Notes under the pieces: generated by a model
The model's database searches: none
What the model was told of the DNA's origin: nothing
Seen by the model: the letters and a program-made list of their open reading frames with translations, nothing else
Shown here: piece by piece, positions 54,413-64,000 of the stretch
How positions within the stretch are numbered: position 1 is the stretch's first letter
Layout of the letters: the number at the start of each line of letters is the position of its first letter
Position numbers and translations under genes: made by a program
Source: Gonocerus acuteangulatus
Lineage: Eukaryota; Arthropoda; Insecta; Hemiptera; Coreidae
Direction of reading: 5' to 3'
Length of the DNA stretch: 64,000 nucleotides
Assembly: GCA_946811695.1 (NCBI GenBank)
Contig: OX328128.1
Coordinates: 72,925,621 to 72,989,620 of the forward strand

Positions 54413-55984
54413 TCAAATCTAATAAAATTACAATAATACACGTTTTAATATGTTCTCGCTAGAAAGATATTTTTTTATGTTGATCATATACTGAAAACAC
54501 TCCCTGTATGTTGCCTGTATGTATACAGGTGTAAGAGAACCCCGAACAGGGCGTGGGAGACAATACCCACAGGAAGTACAGGTGAATGTCCCTACAGCTT
54601 CCGTCTGCTTCCTCAACATAACCTCCGACAGGTTTGATAACCATCTATGATACTATTCGAACATCGGGGAAATACAACAACATTTCAATCATCCAAAAAA
54701 CTTTGGTTGAAGTCAGGGCCGCCACATGGGGGGGGGGGACTGCCGGGTACAGTTGTCCCGGGTCCGGGTGCCGTGTGGGCTCAGGCCGGGCCTAGCTAAT
54801 TGGGAAAAAATGTATAGGTTATGAGCTTGTAAACAGAATGGGTTTTAGAAATATAGACGGGCGTAGCCTATATTTATTGGAATGGAATCTATATTTTTTG
54901 TAATGTACGTAAACGACAAAACTAGTACAGTCCCAGAATAGTATATTTCATTAGGAGTCGTAGTAAAACTAGAGTACCGAAAGTGACCTCTGCTGCGCCG
55001 ATTGTCGGCTTTTATTGTCATTTCGCTCAAAACTCAAGATGAAAATAATTTTAAAAGGTCCAAAATCCTATAGCAAAGTACTAGAATTTTCAGTCTGGCT
55101 TTGAGAAGTGGGGGCTCGTGATCTGGTCCTGGGCCCGGCTCTGTGATGTGGCGGACCTGGTTGAAGTAATAACAGGCAACAATATTAGGTGATGTCTCCG
55201 TTCCGAAAGAACAGTGACGTAATTGCAAATACGTCAATTTTACAGGAGCTCAAAAAAAAAAAAAAAAAAAACGATTTGCAGTTGTATGAGACGTATAATT
55301 GAAAATTGTATAAGTGACAGGAAATAATGGTATATTGAGTGTATGCAGAATATATACTTTACTTTCATTTACCAGGAATCACCCTAATTTTCAACCCCTA
55401 AGTGAAGTCACGTCATTGTTTCCTTAAAAATTGTTCGTTGTTCTAGGAGATAAATTTTCTGTTGAATTTCACTGGCGATCATGACACTCTATGCGACGAA
55501 CAGTTATAGATGGAAATTTTTGGAACACAATTTTTAAACTTTTGGCTAGTTTGGAGGCCAACAAATAAAATGTCCCCGCCCGTAGACTTTCATAAGGGCT
55601 TTTTGCCGCACACTTCTGGCTCTTTTTGACCCGATAACTCTTTATCGATGCACCCAAAAAATATATGCCGGTTATAGGGTTGTAGAGCATTTCATTCCCT
55701 TCAATAATATGTATTAATTATTATTAACTATTTTATGTATTCTTCTTCAAACGTTTTAACAATTTCAGTGTTCACCTATTTATAGCTGTTTTTGAGCATT
55801 CATGGCCTGGACTGTGGGTGGAACTACATTTATTTCCATGTTCCCTGATAGACTTATTTTCATTCGCGTCATTGTTCTTCCAGAACGGCGATATGTAAGC
55901 TGATCGTTTATTTTTATGTCTTGAAGTCTTGGGAACATAGCATTTGTGAATATGATTTAAGAATTTAAGATCTAGAAGATCGAG
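54413..55984. other. Unassigned
   Basis: A G10 run at 54729-54738 and A18 at 55252-55271. No gene or TE recognised. Confidence 0.4.
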
Positions 55985-56235
55985 ATAGGGCTTGTACTAC
56001 GGACGGCCGATAGTCGATAGTTCAGCACTATCGATAGACTGATACTATCGGCTAAAAATATCGATACTATCGATAGTTATTCGATAGTGCCTTTCAATAT
56101 TCCTTACATGCCTGTGCAATGAAGAATTTAATGTTATTGAATTGAATTATCTATTACTTGCAGGATTAGGCATATTTATAAGATTGCACAAAGGGTTAAA
56201 ACAGAAACCTAATTTATTTAAATTTAAAAGAAAAA

Positions 56236-57297
56236 AAGTCCGTCACGCAGGAGCTGCATAACTAAGCACTTTCCTCAGAATTTGGGTAGTGTAAACTGCT
56301 TTCCAGAACAATTTGCTTAAAATATCCTACATAAATAAAATAAAAACGTGAATAGTTCTCTTTTAATTTTGTAATGAGTAACTGATCAATTATTAATTTG
56401 CTTCCAGAGTTATGTTTACACATGGTACCTACTACACTACGTAATAAATACAAAAAACCTCATATTATCGTATTTTGATCTAACGCAGGAACAGGATACA
56501 GTCACTCTAGTGGTAGAAAGCGCTCCTTGCGGCGGCTTTGTGAACCTACGTCTGACGGGCTTTTCTATTGAAATATATTACAAATTAAACCCCCGCTTTC
56601 CGATTGACCGATTCAGCTCATTTTTACAACACTTCTTTCTCATGAGTTACCCACGACGTATACCGCGTTTCGTTACAATACAGCAGAAATTACGACCGGT
56701 ATGAGTATATTAGGAATTTGGGTCCGGAGTAAACCCCCCCCTTCTAATGAACCGATTTAGTTTATTTTTACAACACATATTTACCTGTAGATTACTACTA
56801 CGAATACCGAGTTTCGTCGAAATATACCAAAAATCACGGCTGGTAGTGGCGAATTGGTATTGTGGGTCCGGAGTAAACCCCCCCCCCCCCCCTCCTAATG
56901 AACCGATTTAGTTTATTTTTACAACACATATTTACCTATGGATTACCACTACGAATACCGAGTTTCGTCGAAATATACCAAAAATCACGGCTGGTAGTGG
57001 CGAATTGGTATTGTGGGTCCGAAGTAAACCCCCCCCCCCCCTTCTAATGAACCGATTTAGTTCATTTTTATATCTCACTTTTCTCTCTATATTACCACTA
57101 CGAATACCAACTTTCGTTGAAATATAACAAATATTACGGCTGACATAGTCAAATTAGTGTTTTGGGTTCGGGGTAAACCCGCCCCTGATGGACCGACTTT
57201 GGTGGTTAACGAACTCGTTCAATCGTTGGCTAATTGAATGCTATATACCAAGTTTCGTGACGAAAAAACAAAAACTCTGGCCGCTATCGTGTTAACA

Positions 57298-57340
<43 letters not shown>

Positions 57341-57462
57341 TTTAACGGGGGTCATTTTTGGTGTCTACTAGGTAGGATCGATAAAGATTTGAAGAAATTT
57401 TTCAAGAATTCCGTCATGAGTCCAACCTCAATAGCTACTTTCCTTCGAAGGAAAGTGCTAAA
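56236..57462 (+). mobile_element. HINE/DINE-1-like element, copy C (complete)
   Basis: It starts gtccgtcacgcaggagctgc, then ataactaagcactttcctca (5' subterminal inverted repeat). There are five internal units of 140-151 bp beginning at 56607, 56751, 56902, 57051 and 57193, each ending in a C run. Then come (AT)20 at 57300-57338 and the 3' end tagctactttccttcgaagg + aaagtgctaa, a perfect hairpin. It is inserted in the hAT relic. Confidence 0.88.
57300..57338. repeat. (AT)n microsatellite inside HINE copy C
   Basis: Same internal position as in the other copies. Confidence 0.97.
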
Positions 57463-57519
57463 ATATCAAGAGGCACAAAAAAGTGCAATTATTTTAAACT
57501 ATTTTAGTTTTTCTCCTTG

Positions 57520-57670
57520 AGCCACATATTACCAGGAAGGAAGACCAACATTTCCTTTGGCTCAGTCTGTTCCGCAGCTCAGAAACGATTTTTCCAGCGG
57601 CTGAAAATATACGTTCTAAGGCTACAGACGAGCCTGGAACACAAAGGTATTTCCTGGCTACATTATGTAG
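57520..57670 (-). pseudogene. hAT transposase C-terminal (dimerisation) relic
   Basis: Minus-strand frame: HNVARKYLCVPGSS, then VALERIFSAAGKIVSELRNR and LSQRK. It matches the hATC signature 'A.KYL.IPATS..SERVFS.AG.I..ERRNRLSP..V'. After that a frameshift leads to MLVFLPGNMW and a stop. The rest of the transposase (DDE catalytic part, BED finger) is absent. Confidence 0.85.
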
Positions 57671-57893
57671 TTGGTTGTATTCACCAGGCGGTTATTTTTC
57701 AGTATTTAATTCACCAGACGTGTCAGTATTTAATACCAGAGTCCTCCAGATGCCGAGAACTTGAATTCTTGAAAAAAAGTAAAAAAAAAAAAAATATCTA
57801 TAGTTATGACTAGCGATAGCTACTATCGATAGTCATGAACTATCGATATATGATAGTAACTATCGAATATCGCTTGTACTGTCGATCACGACT

Positions 57894-59229
57894 AGCTGAT
57901 TTCTTTGGAAGAAGAAAACGCTTCCAAGACTACTCTGGATATTGCGAAAGAAGTTGGCACTGACCACTTCCGGATCGCGCCCTCTTTTCAGCGAGTTTCT
58001 TTCCAGGAAAAGTTCTGAAATGACGTTGTATTTTTTTATTTGCTGGCCTGACTTCTTTGATGTAATGTATTTACCTACCCAGTATTTGAGCTTATCGTAC
58101 GTATTTCTGTTTCCTGATGTGATATATGAAGTTGTTTTTTTTGTTTCTATTTTCCTGTGTTTGTCTCAATGTGTAGTTACCCAGAAAATTACTGCAACCA
58201 TATTGTCAACAAAAAAAAAGAAAGCAATATCCTTATCCCTTCAATTTTTGTTCCGATGAAGCGTGATTGTTCCTTGTGATTATAGTTTTGATTACTTTTT
58301 TTTTAGTAGTATTATAGTTTGTAGAATTATTTCAGGAATAGTTTCTATAGAAGTACCTTATTCTTTATTGCATATTAAAATCATATTCAGATTTTTCTTT
58401 TTTAGGAATTTTTAATATTGGGAGTCTTGAATTTGTGAATAGCGCTGTGGGTTGTTCTCATTTACAAAAAGAACGAATAAAAACATATTTTGAAATACTC
58501 CCCATTTAGAAGTATGTTAAATAAAAAGTTAAATTAATAAGCTTCTGGTTGTACTCAATCATGAGACGATAACGAAGGCTTACCTGTCACATCATGTCTG
58601 GAACACGTAAAGAAATGGCCGAACGGAAAATAGGTTTAGGAAATAGTGTCTGGTGAGTTCCAGCGAGAAGAAACGCCAATCTTAACATTTTTTCCGTAGA
58701 ATAGAATGTAGTAAGCCACGGACGCCGTAAAACGTCAACTGACGTTTTCGCATGGGTTCGCTCTAGGTATTGGCATTTCTTAGGTACTAACCTGTTATCT
58801 AGGTTAAGGCGCAGGATCGGCTATTTTGCGTCTTGCGTGCCATATAACGTCATGAAATAGTTCCTTGTCGTAATTTCAATAAAAACAGATAAAATTCCAA
58901 AAACAAAACTGTTAAAATTGGCCAAAGAATACCGGTCTGGCGCATCATACTATACATTTGCTGCAATATTTTTTGTTATACTTTTGTGTTGCTTTAGGTT
59001 TTATTATTGCTACAAAAATAATAAATAATGCTTTTTTTCTTTTTATGTGACACTGCACTATTAACATCAGTTGGTTAATATTTATTTTTTATATGTGTAT
59101 TCACGAAAATATTCACTGCTTTGTTAATAATTATCTTAACTATACATCAGAATCTAAATTAAGAATTTGAAGCAATTGTATCAAAATAAAATCGTGAGCG
59201 TTGTAGTTACAAAGCGGTTCTAGTTTTTT
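57894..59229. other. No recognised feature
   Basis: An open stretch at 57942-58259 is not recognised. The rest is AT-rich and unassigned. Confidence 0.4.
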
Positions 59230-59404
59230 TTTTACGGCGCATCTACATCTAGGTCATTGTCATTAGCGCCGACATCCAGGGTGCAACGAGGAATTTTACC
59301 AGCGAGCCGTGGGATGATAAAATTCCTGCCGGAGGTTGGGAATCGAACCCACCATCTCCCGCTTATGAATCCAAGGCGCTAGCCATTAGACCACGGGAGA
59401 CCCC
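59230..59404 (-). mobile_element. tRNA-derived SINE (family A), copy 3
   Basis: Minus strand: ggggtctcccgtggtctaat, gggttcgattcccaacctcc, gaattttatcatcccacggc and ggtgcaacc-like sequence reversed, ending tagatgcgccgt and a short A run. It is very close to the copy at 2532. No clear target duplication was seen. Confidence 0.9.
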
Positions 59405-60133
59405 GTTTAAGTTCTTATTTCATTCTATTATAATAATTGTCTAAAAAAAATCTTGGTTATAAGCTACTGGTCTTGAGTAAATAAAAAAAATATCACGCAA
59501 AAGAAACTTCCCGTATTTCCAATTTAGAAAAAAAATAAATAATAAAATCGGTTAATAACACGTTTTTGCCCGATCAGGAAGTCCATAATACAGAAGCTTT
59601 CGTGTTTTTTTTTCCTTTAGCAGTTAAAAAACATTTAATGTTAATTATTCACCACACCTAATCAAAGAAATAATTGGTGTTTGTCGTTTCAGATTTCTCG
59701 CCAAGTTTTAAAAAGGCTGTAATTTTTCTTGCAAAATAAAATTTCGTTGTTGTATGCTTCTAATAAATGACAACTTTTGTTAATCAAAAACAAAATTTTC
59801 TTAACAGCATTGGAAGTCAACAATTGTTTTTTTAATTACAAATTAAAGCTCTTTAGATAGTTTATTATTACTGCTCTTGAAATTTAGAATATTTGTTTAG
59901 AATTATAGGATTTTTATTTTTTAATTAAATAGTTTAAATGTCATTGCTTTCATCAATATTTTAAAATATATGTAACAGTTTTTGCTTAATAGTCTTGTGG
60001 CATCGCAAACACCGCAAGCCTTGACACTTAGTCAATAGAAACTTATAGCACTTGTTAATATTTTTTTTTTGTTTTACCTAGTTATTTAGATCTTTTACAA
60101 TATGTATATATTAATTTTTATTTTTGTTTGCAG
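59405..60133 (+). other. shot: 3' end of the giant intron
   Basis: AT-rich. A T-rich stretch at 60060-60130 leads to the acceptor tttgtttgcag at 60133. No other feature. Confidence 0.6.
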
Positions 60134-60223
60134 GCCAATCGTCACGTGAATGACCTTTTTACCGACCTCCAAGATGGGACAAACCTTATTTCTTTGCTTG
60201 AAGTTCTGTCGGGAGAGCATCTG
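60134..60223 (+). CDS. shot: Spectraplakin CH1-domain exon (second recognised exon)
   Basis: This 90-nt exon has 30 codons in phase 0 at both ends. It lies between the acceptor tttttgtttgcag and the donor GTAAGG. It reads [15 protein letters not shown] then [15 protein letters not shown], the CH1 segment that follows KHLKK in spectraplakins. It therefore joins in frame to the exon at 19320-19381. The family normally has His in the DGHNL motif; here codon ACA at 60179 gives Thr. The next expected segment (beginning PRE.G.MRFH) is not found before the window ends, so the following intron is at least 3.8 kb. The exon is strongly supported by its length, phase, splice sites and protein match. Confidence 0.93.
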
Positions 60224-60289
60224 GTAAGGTTTTAGAATTTTATTTATTTTATACACGCATACACTCTTATTTCTAAGATAATATTAATA

Positions 60290-60420
60290 GATCAGCAGCA
60301 ATTATACACGAGGATTTGACAGGTGGTGACCACGTGTTTCGATTATCCAAACGTTCCACTCTTGCTCGGGTTGTCACAATAAGTTCTCAAATGATAAAGC
60401 AATCTTTAATGTGTTTTGTA
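60290..60420 (-). repeat. Dispersed repeat with ggtgaccacgtgt core, second copy
   Basis: acacgaggatttgacaggtg, gtgaccacgtgtttcgatta, ttgctcgggttgtcac and aatgataaagcaatcttta align with 49040-49170. It lies 70-200 nt downstream of the CH1 exon. Confidence 0.65.
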
Positions 60421-60553
60421 TTGACGTATGATATATTTCGCAATGATTATTCATTAATAATAACGTTTAAACTTTTTTTGAAATATTTTGCGATCTTCTG
60501 TAAGAATATTCTGTAATATTTTTATTCTTAGTGCTGTTACCGTCCTTTTCCTA

Positions 60554-60556
<3 letters not shown>

Positions 60557-60636
<80 letters not shown>

Positions 60637-60641
60637 CACAT
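60557..60641. repeat. (AT)n microsatellite
   Basis: AT run with imperfect continuation into (ACAT)/(GTATAT). Confidence 0.96.
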
Positions 60642-61020
60642 ATTTGTGTGTGGGTGTTAAATAAACACGTAACTTTAATATGGCTACCAGGACATGCGTA
60701 CATTGAACAATCTATCGACGTTGACAAACTTCAATGGACAGCTCAAAGACTGAAGAACTCTTGACTTACCAAGATTGACTCAATTCAAGATTAAATACTG
60801 TTACAACGACATACTCATTAAACGGCAAACAGAAAGTACAGGGAGGGAGAAGTCGTACTGACTTGGCTCCGTATTGGTCATAAATTGCTTATTCAATAAT
60901 AACAAATAAATAATGAAACAGCAGACCGATTTGTGAACAGAGAAGTAAATAATCACAGTGAAATATATATTCACAAACTGTAGAATTCGGAATCATTTAA
61001 ACATAATTTTTGACTTAACT

Positions 61021-62353
61021 GAACTATCAACATTTATTTATTTTATACATTAGTGAGACCGCGACAAGGGCAATTCATCACTTAAAACACATAGGAACTA
61101 TCAACATTTATTTATTTTATACATTAGTGAGACCGCGACAAGGGCAATTCATCACTTAAAACACATAGGAACTATCAACATTTATTTATTTTATACATTA
61201 GTGAGACCGCGACAAGGGCAATTCATCACTTAAAATACATAGGAACTATCAACATTTATTTATTTTATACATTAGTGAGGCCGCGACAAGGGCAATTCAT
61301 CACTTAAAACACATAGGAACTATCAACATTTATTTATTTTATACATTAGTGAGACCGCGACAAGGGCAATTCTTCACTTAAAATACATAGGAACTATCAA
61401 CATTTATTTATTTTATACATTAGTGAGACCGCGACAAGGGCAATTCATCACTTAAAACACATAGGAACTATCAACATTTATTTATTTTATACATTAGTGA
61501 GACCGCGACAAGGGCAATTCATCACTTAAAATACATAGGAACTATCAACATTTATTTATTTTATACATTAGTGAGACCGCGACAAGGGCAATTCATCACT
61601 TAAAATACATAGGAACTATCAACATTTATTTATTTTATACTTTAGTGAGACCGCGACAAGGGCAATTCATCACTTAAAACACATAGGAACTATCAACATT
61701 TATTTATTTTATACATTAGTGAGACCGCGACAAGAGCAATTCATCACTTAAAACACATAGGAACTATCAACATTTATTTATTTTATACATTAGTGAGACC
61801 GCGACAAGGGCAATTCATCACTTAAAACACATAGGAACTATCAACATTTATTTATTTTATACATTAGTGAGACCGCGACAAGGGCAATTCATCACTTAAA
61901 ACACATAGGAACTATCAACATTTATTTATTTTATACATTAGTGAGACCGCGACAAGGGCAATTCATCACTTAAAATACATAGGAACTATCAACATTTATT
62001 TATTTTATACATTAGTGAGGCCGCGACAAGGGCAATTCATCACTTAAAACACATAGGAACTATCAACATTTATTTATTTTATACATTAGTGAGACCGCGA
62101 CAAGGGCAATTCTTCACTTAAAATACATAGGAACTATCAACATTTATTTATTTTATACATTAGTGAGACCGCGACAAGGGCAATTCATCACTTAAAACAC
62201 ATAGGAACTATCAACATTTATTTATTTTATACATTAGTGAGACCGCGACAAGGGCAATTCATCACTTAAAATACATAGGAACTATCAACATTTATTTATT
62301 TTATACATTAGTGAGACCGCGACAAGGGCAATTCATCACTTAAAATACATAGG
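61021..62353. repeat. 74-bp satellite, 18 tandem units, with higher-order duplication
   Basis: Unit starts (gaactatcaacatttattta) fall every 74 bp from 61021 to 62353, giving exactly 18 units. Each has an AT-rich half (tttattttatacattagtga) and a GC-richer half (gaccgcgacaagggcaattc). Units differ by very few bases. Units 1-8 (61021-61612) and 11-18 (61761-62352) carry the same variants in the same order, shifted by 740 bp. The array is intronic. Confidence 0.98.
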
Positions 62354-62637
62354 AACTATTAACACATGGTAGCCATAATATTAAAACAATATCTAATCCC
62401 GTTATAAACATTAGCGTGTATTAAGAAATTAGATCTTCTAACATTCAATATCTTTTGAAATATTTTTCTATCTTTATATTTTATTTAATTAATTATGTTT
62501 CTAGTTAACTTCGTCTACTTTTTTCTGTGTTGTTACTTTCGTGTTAATTTAATGGTAGGGCGAATCGCCTTCGTTCTGGGTGTTCATACTCTGTTTTTAT
62601 TTTAAATTATTTCTAGTTATTATTAATTTTTTTTCTT

Positions 62638-62769
62638 TTAGCACTTTCCTCCGAAGGAAAGTAGCTATTGAGGTTGGACTCATGACGGAATTTTTGAAAA
62701 ATTTCTTCAAATCTTTATCGATCCTTCCTAGTAGACACCGAAAATGACCCCCGTTAAAATTTATATATA

Positions 62770-62819
<50 letters not shown>

Positions 62820-63887
62820 TATATATATACATATATATGTGTCTGTTAACACGATAGCGGCCAGAGTTTTTGTTTTTTCGTCACGAAACTTGGTATACAG
62901 CATTCAATTAGCAAACGATTGAACGAGTTCGTTAACCACCAAAATCGGTCCACCGGAAGGGGGGGTTTACCCCGAACCCAAAACACTAATTTGACTATGT
63001 CAGCCGTAATATTTGTTATATTTCAACGAAACTTGGCATTCGTAGTGGTAATATAGAGAGAAAAGGGAGATATAAAAATGAACTAAATCGGTTCATTAGA
63101 AGGGGGGGTTTACTCCGGACCCACAATACCAATTCGCCACTACCAGCCGTGATTTTTGGTATATTTCTACGAAACTCGGTATTCGTAGTGGTAATCCACA
63201 GGTAAATATGTGTTGTAAAAATAAACTAAATCGGTTCATTAGGAGGGGGGGGGGGTTTACTCCGGACCCACAATACCAATTCGCCACTACCAGCCTTGAT
63301 TTTTGGTATATTTCGACGAAACTCGGTATTCGCAGTGGTAATCTACAGGTAAATATGTGTTGTAAAAATAAACTAAATCGGTTCATTAGAAGGGGGGGTT
63401 TACTCCGGACCCAAATTCCTAATATACTCATACCGGTCGTAATTTTTGATGTATTGTATACGTCGTGGGTAAGTCATGAGAAAGAAGTGTTGTAAAAATG
63501 ATCTGAATCGGTCAATCGGAAAGCGGGGGTTTAATTTGTAATATATTTCAATAGAAAAGCCCGCCAGACGTAGGTTCACAAAGCCGCCGCAAGGAGCGCT
63601 TTCTACCACAAGAGTGACTGTATCCTGTTCCTGCGTTAGATCAAAATACGATAATATCAGGTTTTTTGTATTTATTACGTAGTGTAATAGGTACCATGTG
63701 TAAACATAACTCTGGAAGCAAATTAATAATTGATCAGTTACTCATTAAAAATTTAAAAGAGAACTATTCATGTTTTTATTTTATTTATGTAGGATATTTT
63801 AAGCAAATTGTTCTGGAAAGCAGACTACACTACCCAAATTCTGAGGAAAGTGCTTAGTTATGCAGCTCCTGCGTGACGGACTTTTTT
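62638..63887 (-). mobile_element. HINE/DINE-1-like element, copy D (complete)
   Basis: On the minus strand it runs from gtccgtcacgcaggagctgc and ataactaagcac at 63887. It has five internal units, then the (AT)n region at 62761-62840. It ends at ctactttccttcgg + aggaaagtgctaaaag at 62638. All landmarks of copy C are present. Confidence 0.88.
62761..62840. repeat. (AT)n microsatellite inside HINE copy D
   Basis: Interrupted by gcat and acat steps. Confidence 0.96.
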
Positions 63888-64000
63888 AAATGATATATGA
63901 GTGTATTTATTACTTATGTTCCTAATTTTGCTTGTATCCTAATAGAGAAAATCCGCCCATGGCTCTAAATATTTAATAAAAGTTAATATTTTACATATTT

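Larger units (their letters stand above)
55985..57893 (-). mobile_element. hAT relic with ACTATCGATAGT subterminal arrays and a nested HINE
   Basis: Both ends carry clusters of the palindrome actatcgatagt: 55999-56092 on the left and 57797-57890 on the right. Near each cluster is gcttgtact. Between them, on the minus strand, lies a hAT dimerisation-domain relic. Clusters of short motifs just inside the termini are typical transposase-binding arrays in hAT elements. The exact TIRs and 8-bp duplication could not be fixed. HINE copy C (56236-57462) interrupts it. Confidence 0.65.
19382..60133 (+). other. shot: Giant (about 40.75 kb) intron of the spectraplakin gene
   Basis: This is the interval between the two recognised CH1 exons, bounded by AAG|GTAGAA and tttgcag|GCC. 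It is phase 0 and possibly interrupted by the microexon at 47249. It contains no recognisable host gene on either strand. It is filled by PLEs, HINE-like elements, SINEs, MITEs, a hAT relic, minisatellites and microsatellites, each listed separately. Confidence 0.85.

Noticed and set aside
55485..55690. Small minus-strand gene of 73 codons
   Set aside because: No start context, no domain and no splice partner. The codons look random.

Overview
This window is animal nuclear DNA that is AT-rich, repeat-laden and almost entirely intronic. Two short exons on the + strand are recognisable. One lies at 19320-19381 and the other at 60134-60223. Together they encode the start of the first calponin-homology (CH1) actin-binding domain of a spectraplakin (the short stop / MACF1 / dystonin family). 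The wording of the domain (DERDAIQKK..., ...[10 protein letters not shown]...[10 protein letters not shown]) suggests a protostome, probably an arthropod; I cannot name the species. The two exons are separated by 40.75 kb, so most of the window is one giant intron. The first 19.3 kb is upstream intron or flank, and the last 3.8 kb is the start of the next intron. No other host gene is supported. The best extra candidate is an 18-nt in-phase microexon at 47249-47266 reading HWTRTK. It sits in the intron where plectin carries its optional HW-containing microexon 2-alpha.

Everything else is transposable elements, their relics and tandem repeats. From left to right: a Helitron-like fragment (251-905); two tRNA-derived SINEs (1343, 2532); a degenerate tandem repeat (3086-3530); a perfect 19-bp hairpin (4657-4708); a 5'-truncated LINE with a 17-bp target-site duplication (5608-7700); a 1.3-kb foldback element (9120-10421); two long palindromes almost side by side (13837-14600 and 14924-15201); a pair of TIR MITEs (16688, 18534); CH1 exon 1 (19320); a 103-bp minisatellite (20479-21121); a Helitron-like element split by a MITE (24380-25204); SINE relics; a LINE C-terminal relic (32522); a Penelope-like element arranged as inverted arms around its reverse transcriptase (32906-36042); HINE/DINE-1-like elements (37848, 44903, 56236, 62638, plus fragments); a second PLE end-to-end palindrome (49694-49935); a degenerate tandem array (51100-51560); a hAT relic with subterminal ACTATCGATAGT arrays and a HINE nested inside it (55985-57893); CH1 exon 2 (60134); and an 18-copy, 74-bp satellite with higher-order structure (61021-62353).

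Three themes recur. First, PLE-type hammerhead-like cores (CUGANGA - stem II - GAAA) appear in at least seven sequence families, often as inverted pairs. Second, SINEs with different heads (several tRNA-like, one 5S rRNA) share the same central motif and 3' tail. Third, (AT)n microsatellites are very frequent and often abut or lie inside TE ends, as if seeded by them. No prokaryotic features, CRISPR arrays or functional RNA genes were found. The most notable points are the HW microexon, the HINE family with variable internal repeats and subterminal inverted repeats, and the many snap-back configurations within one host intron.
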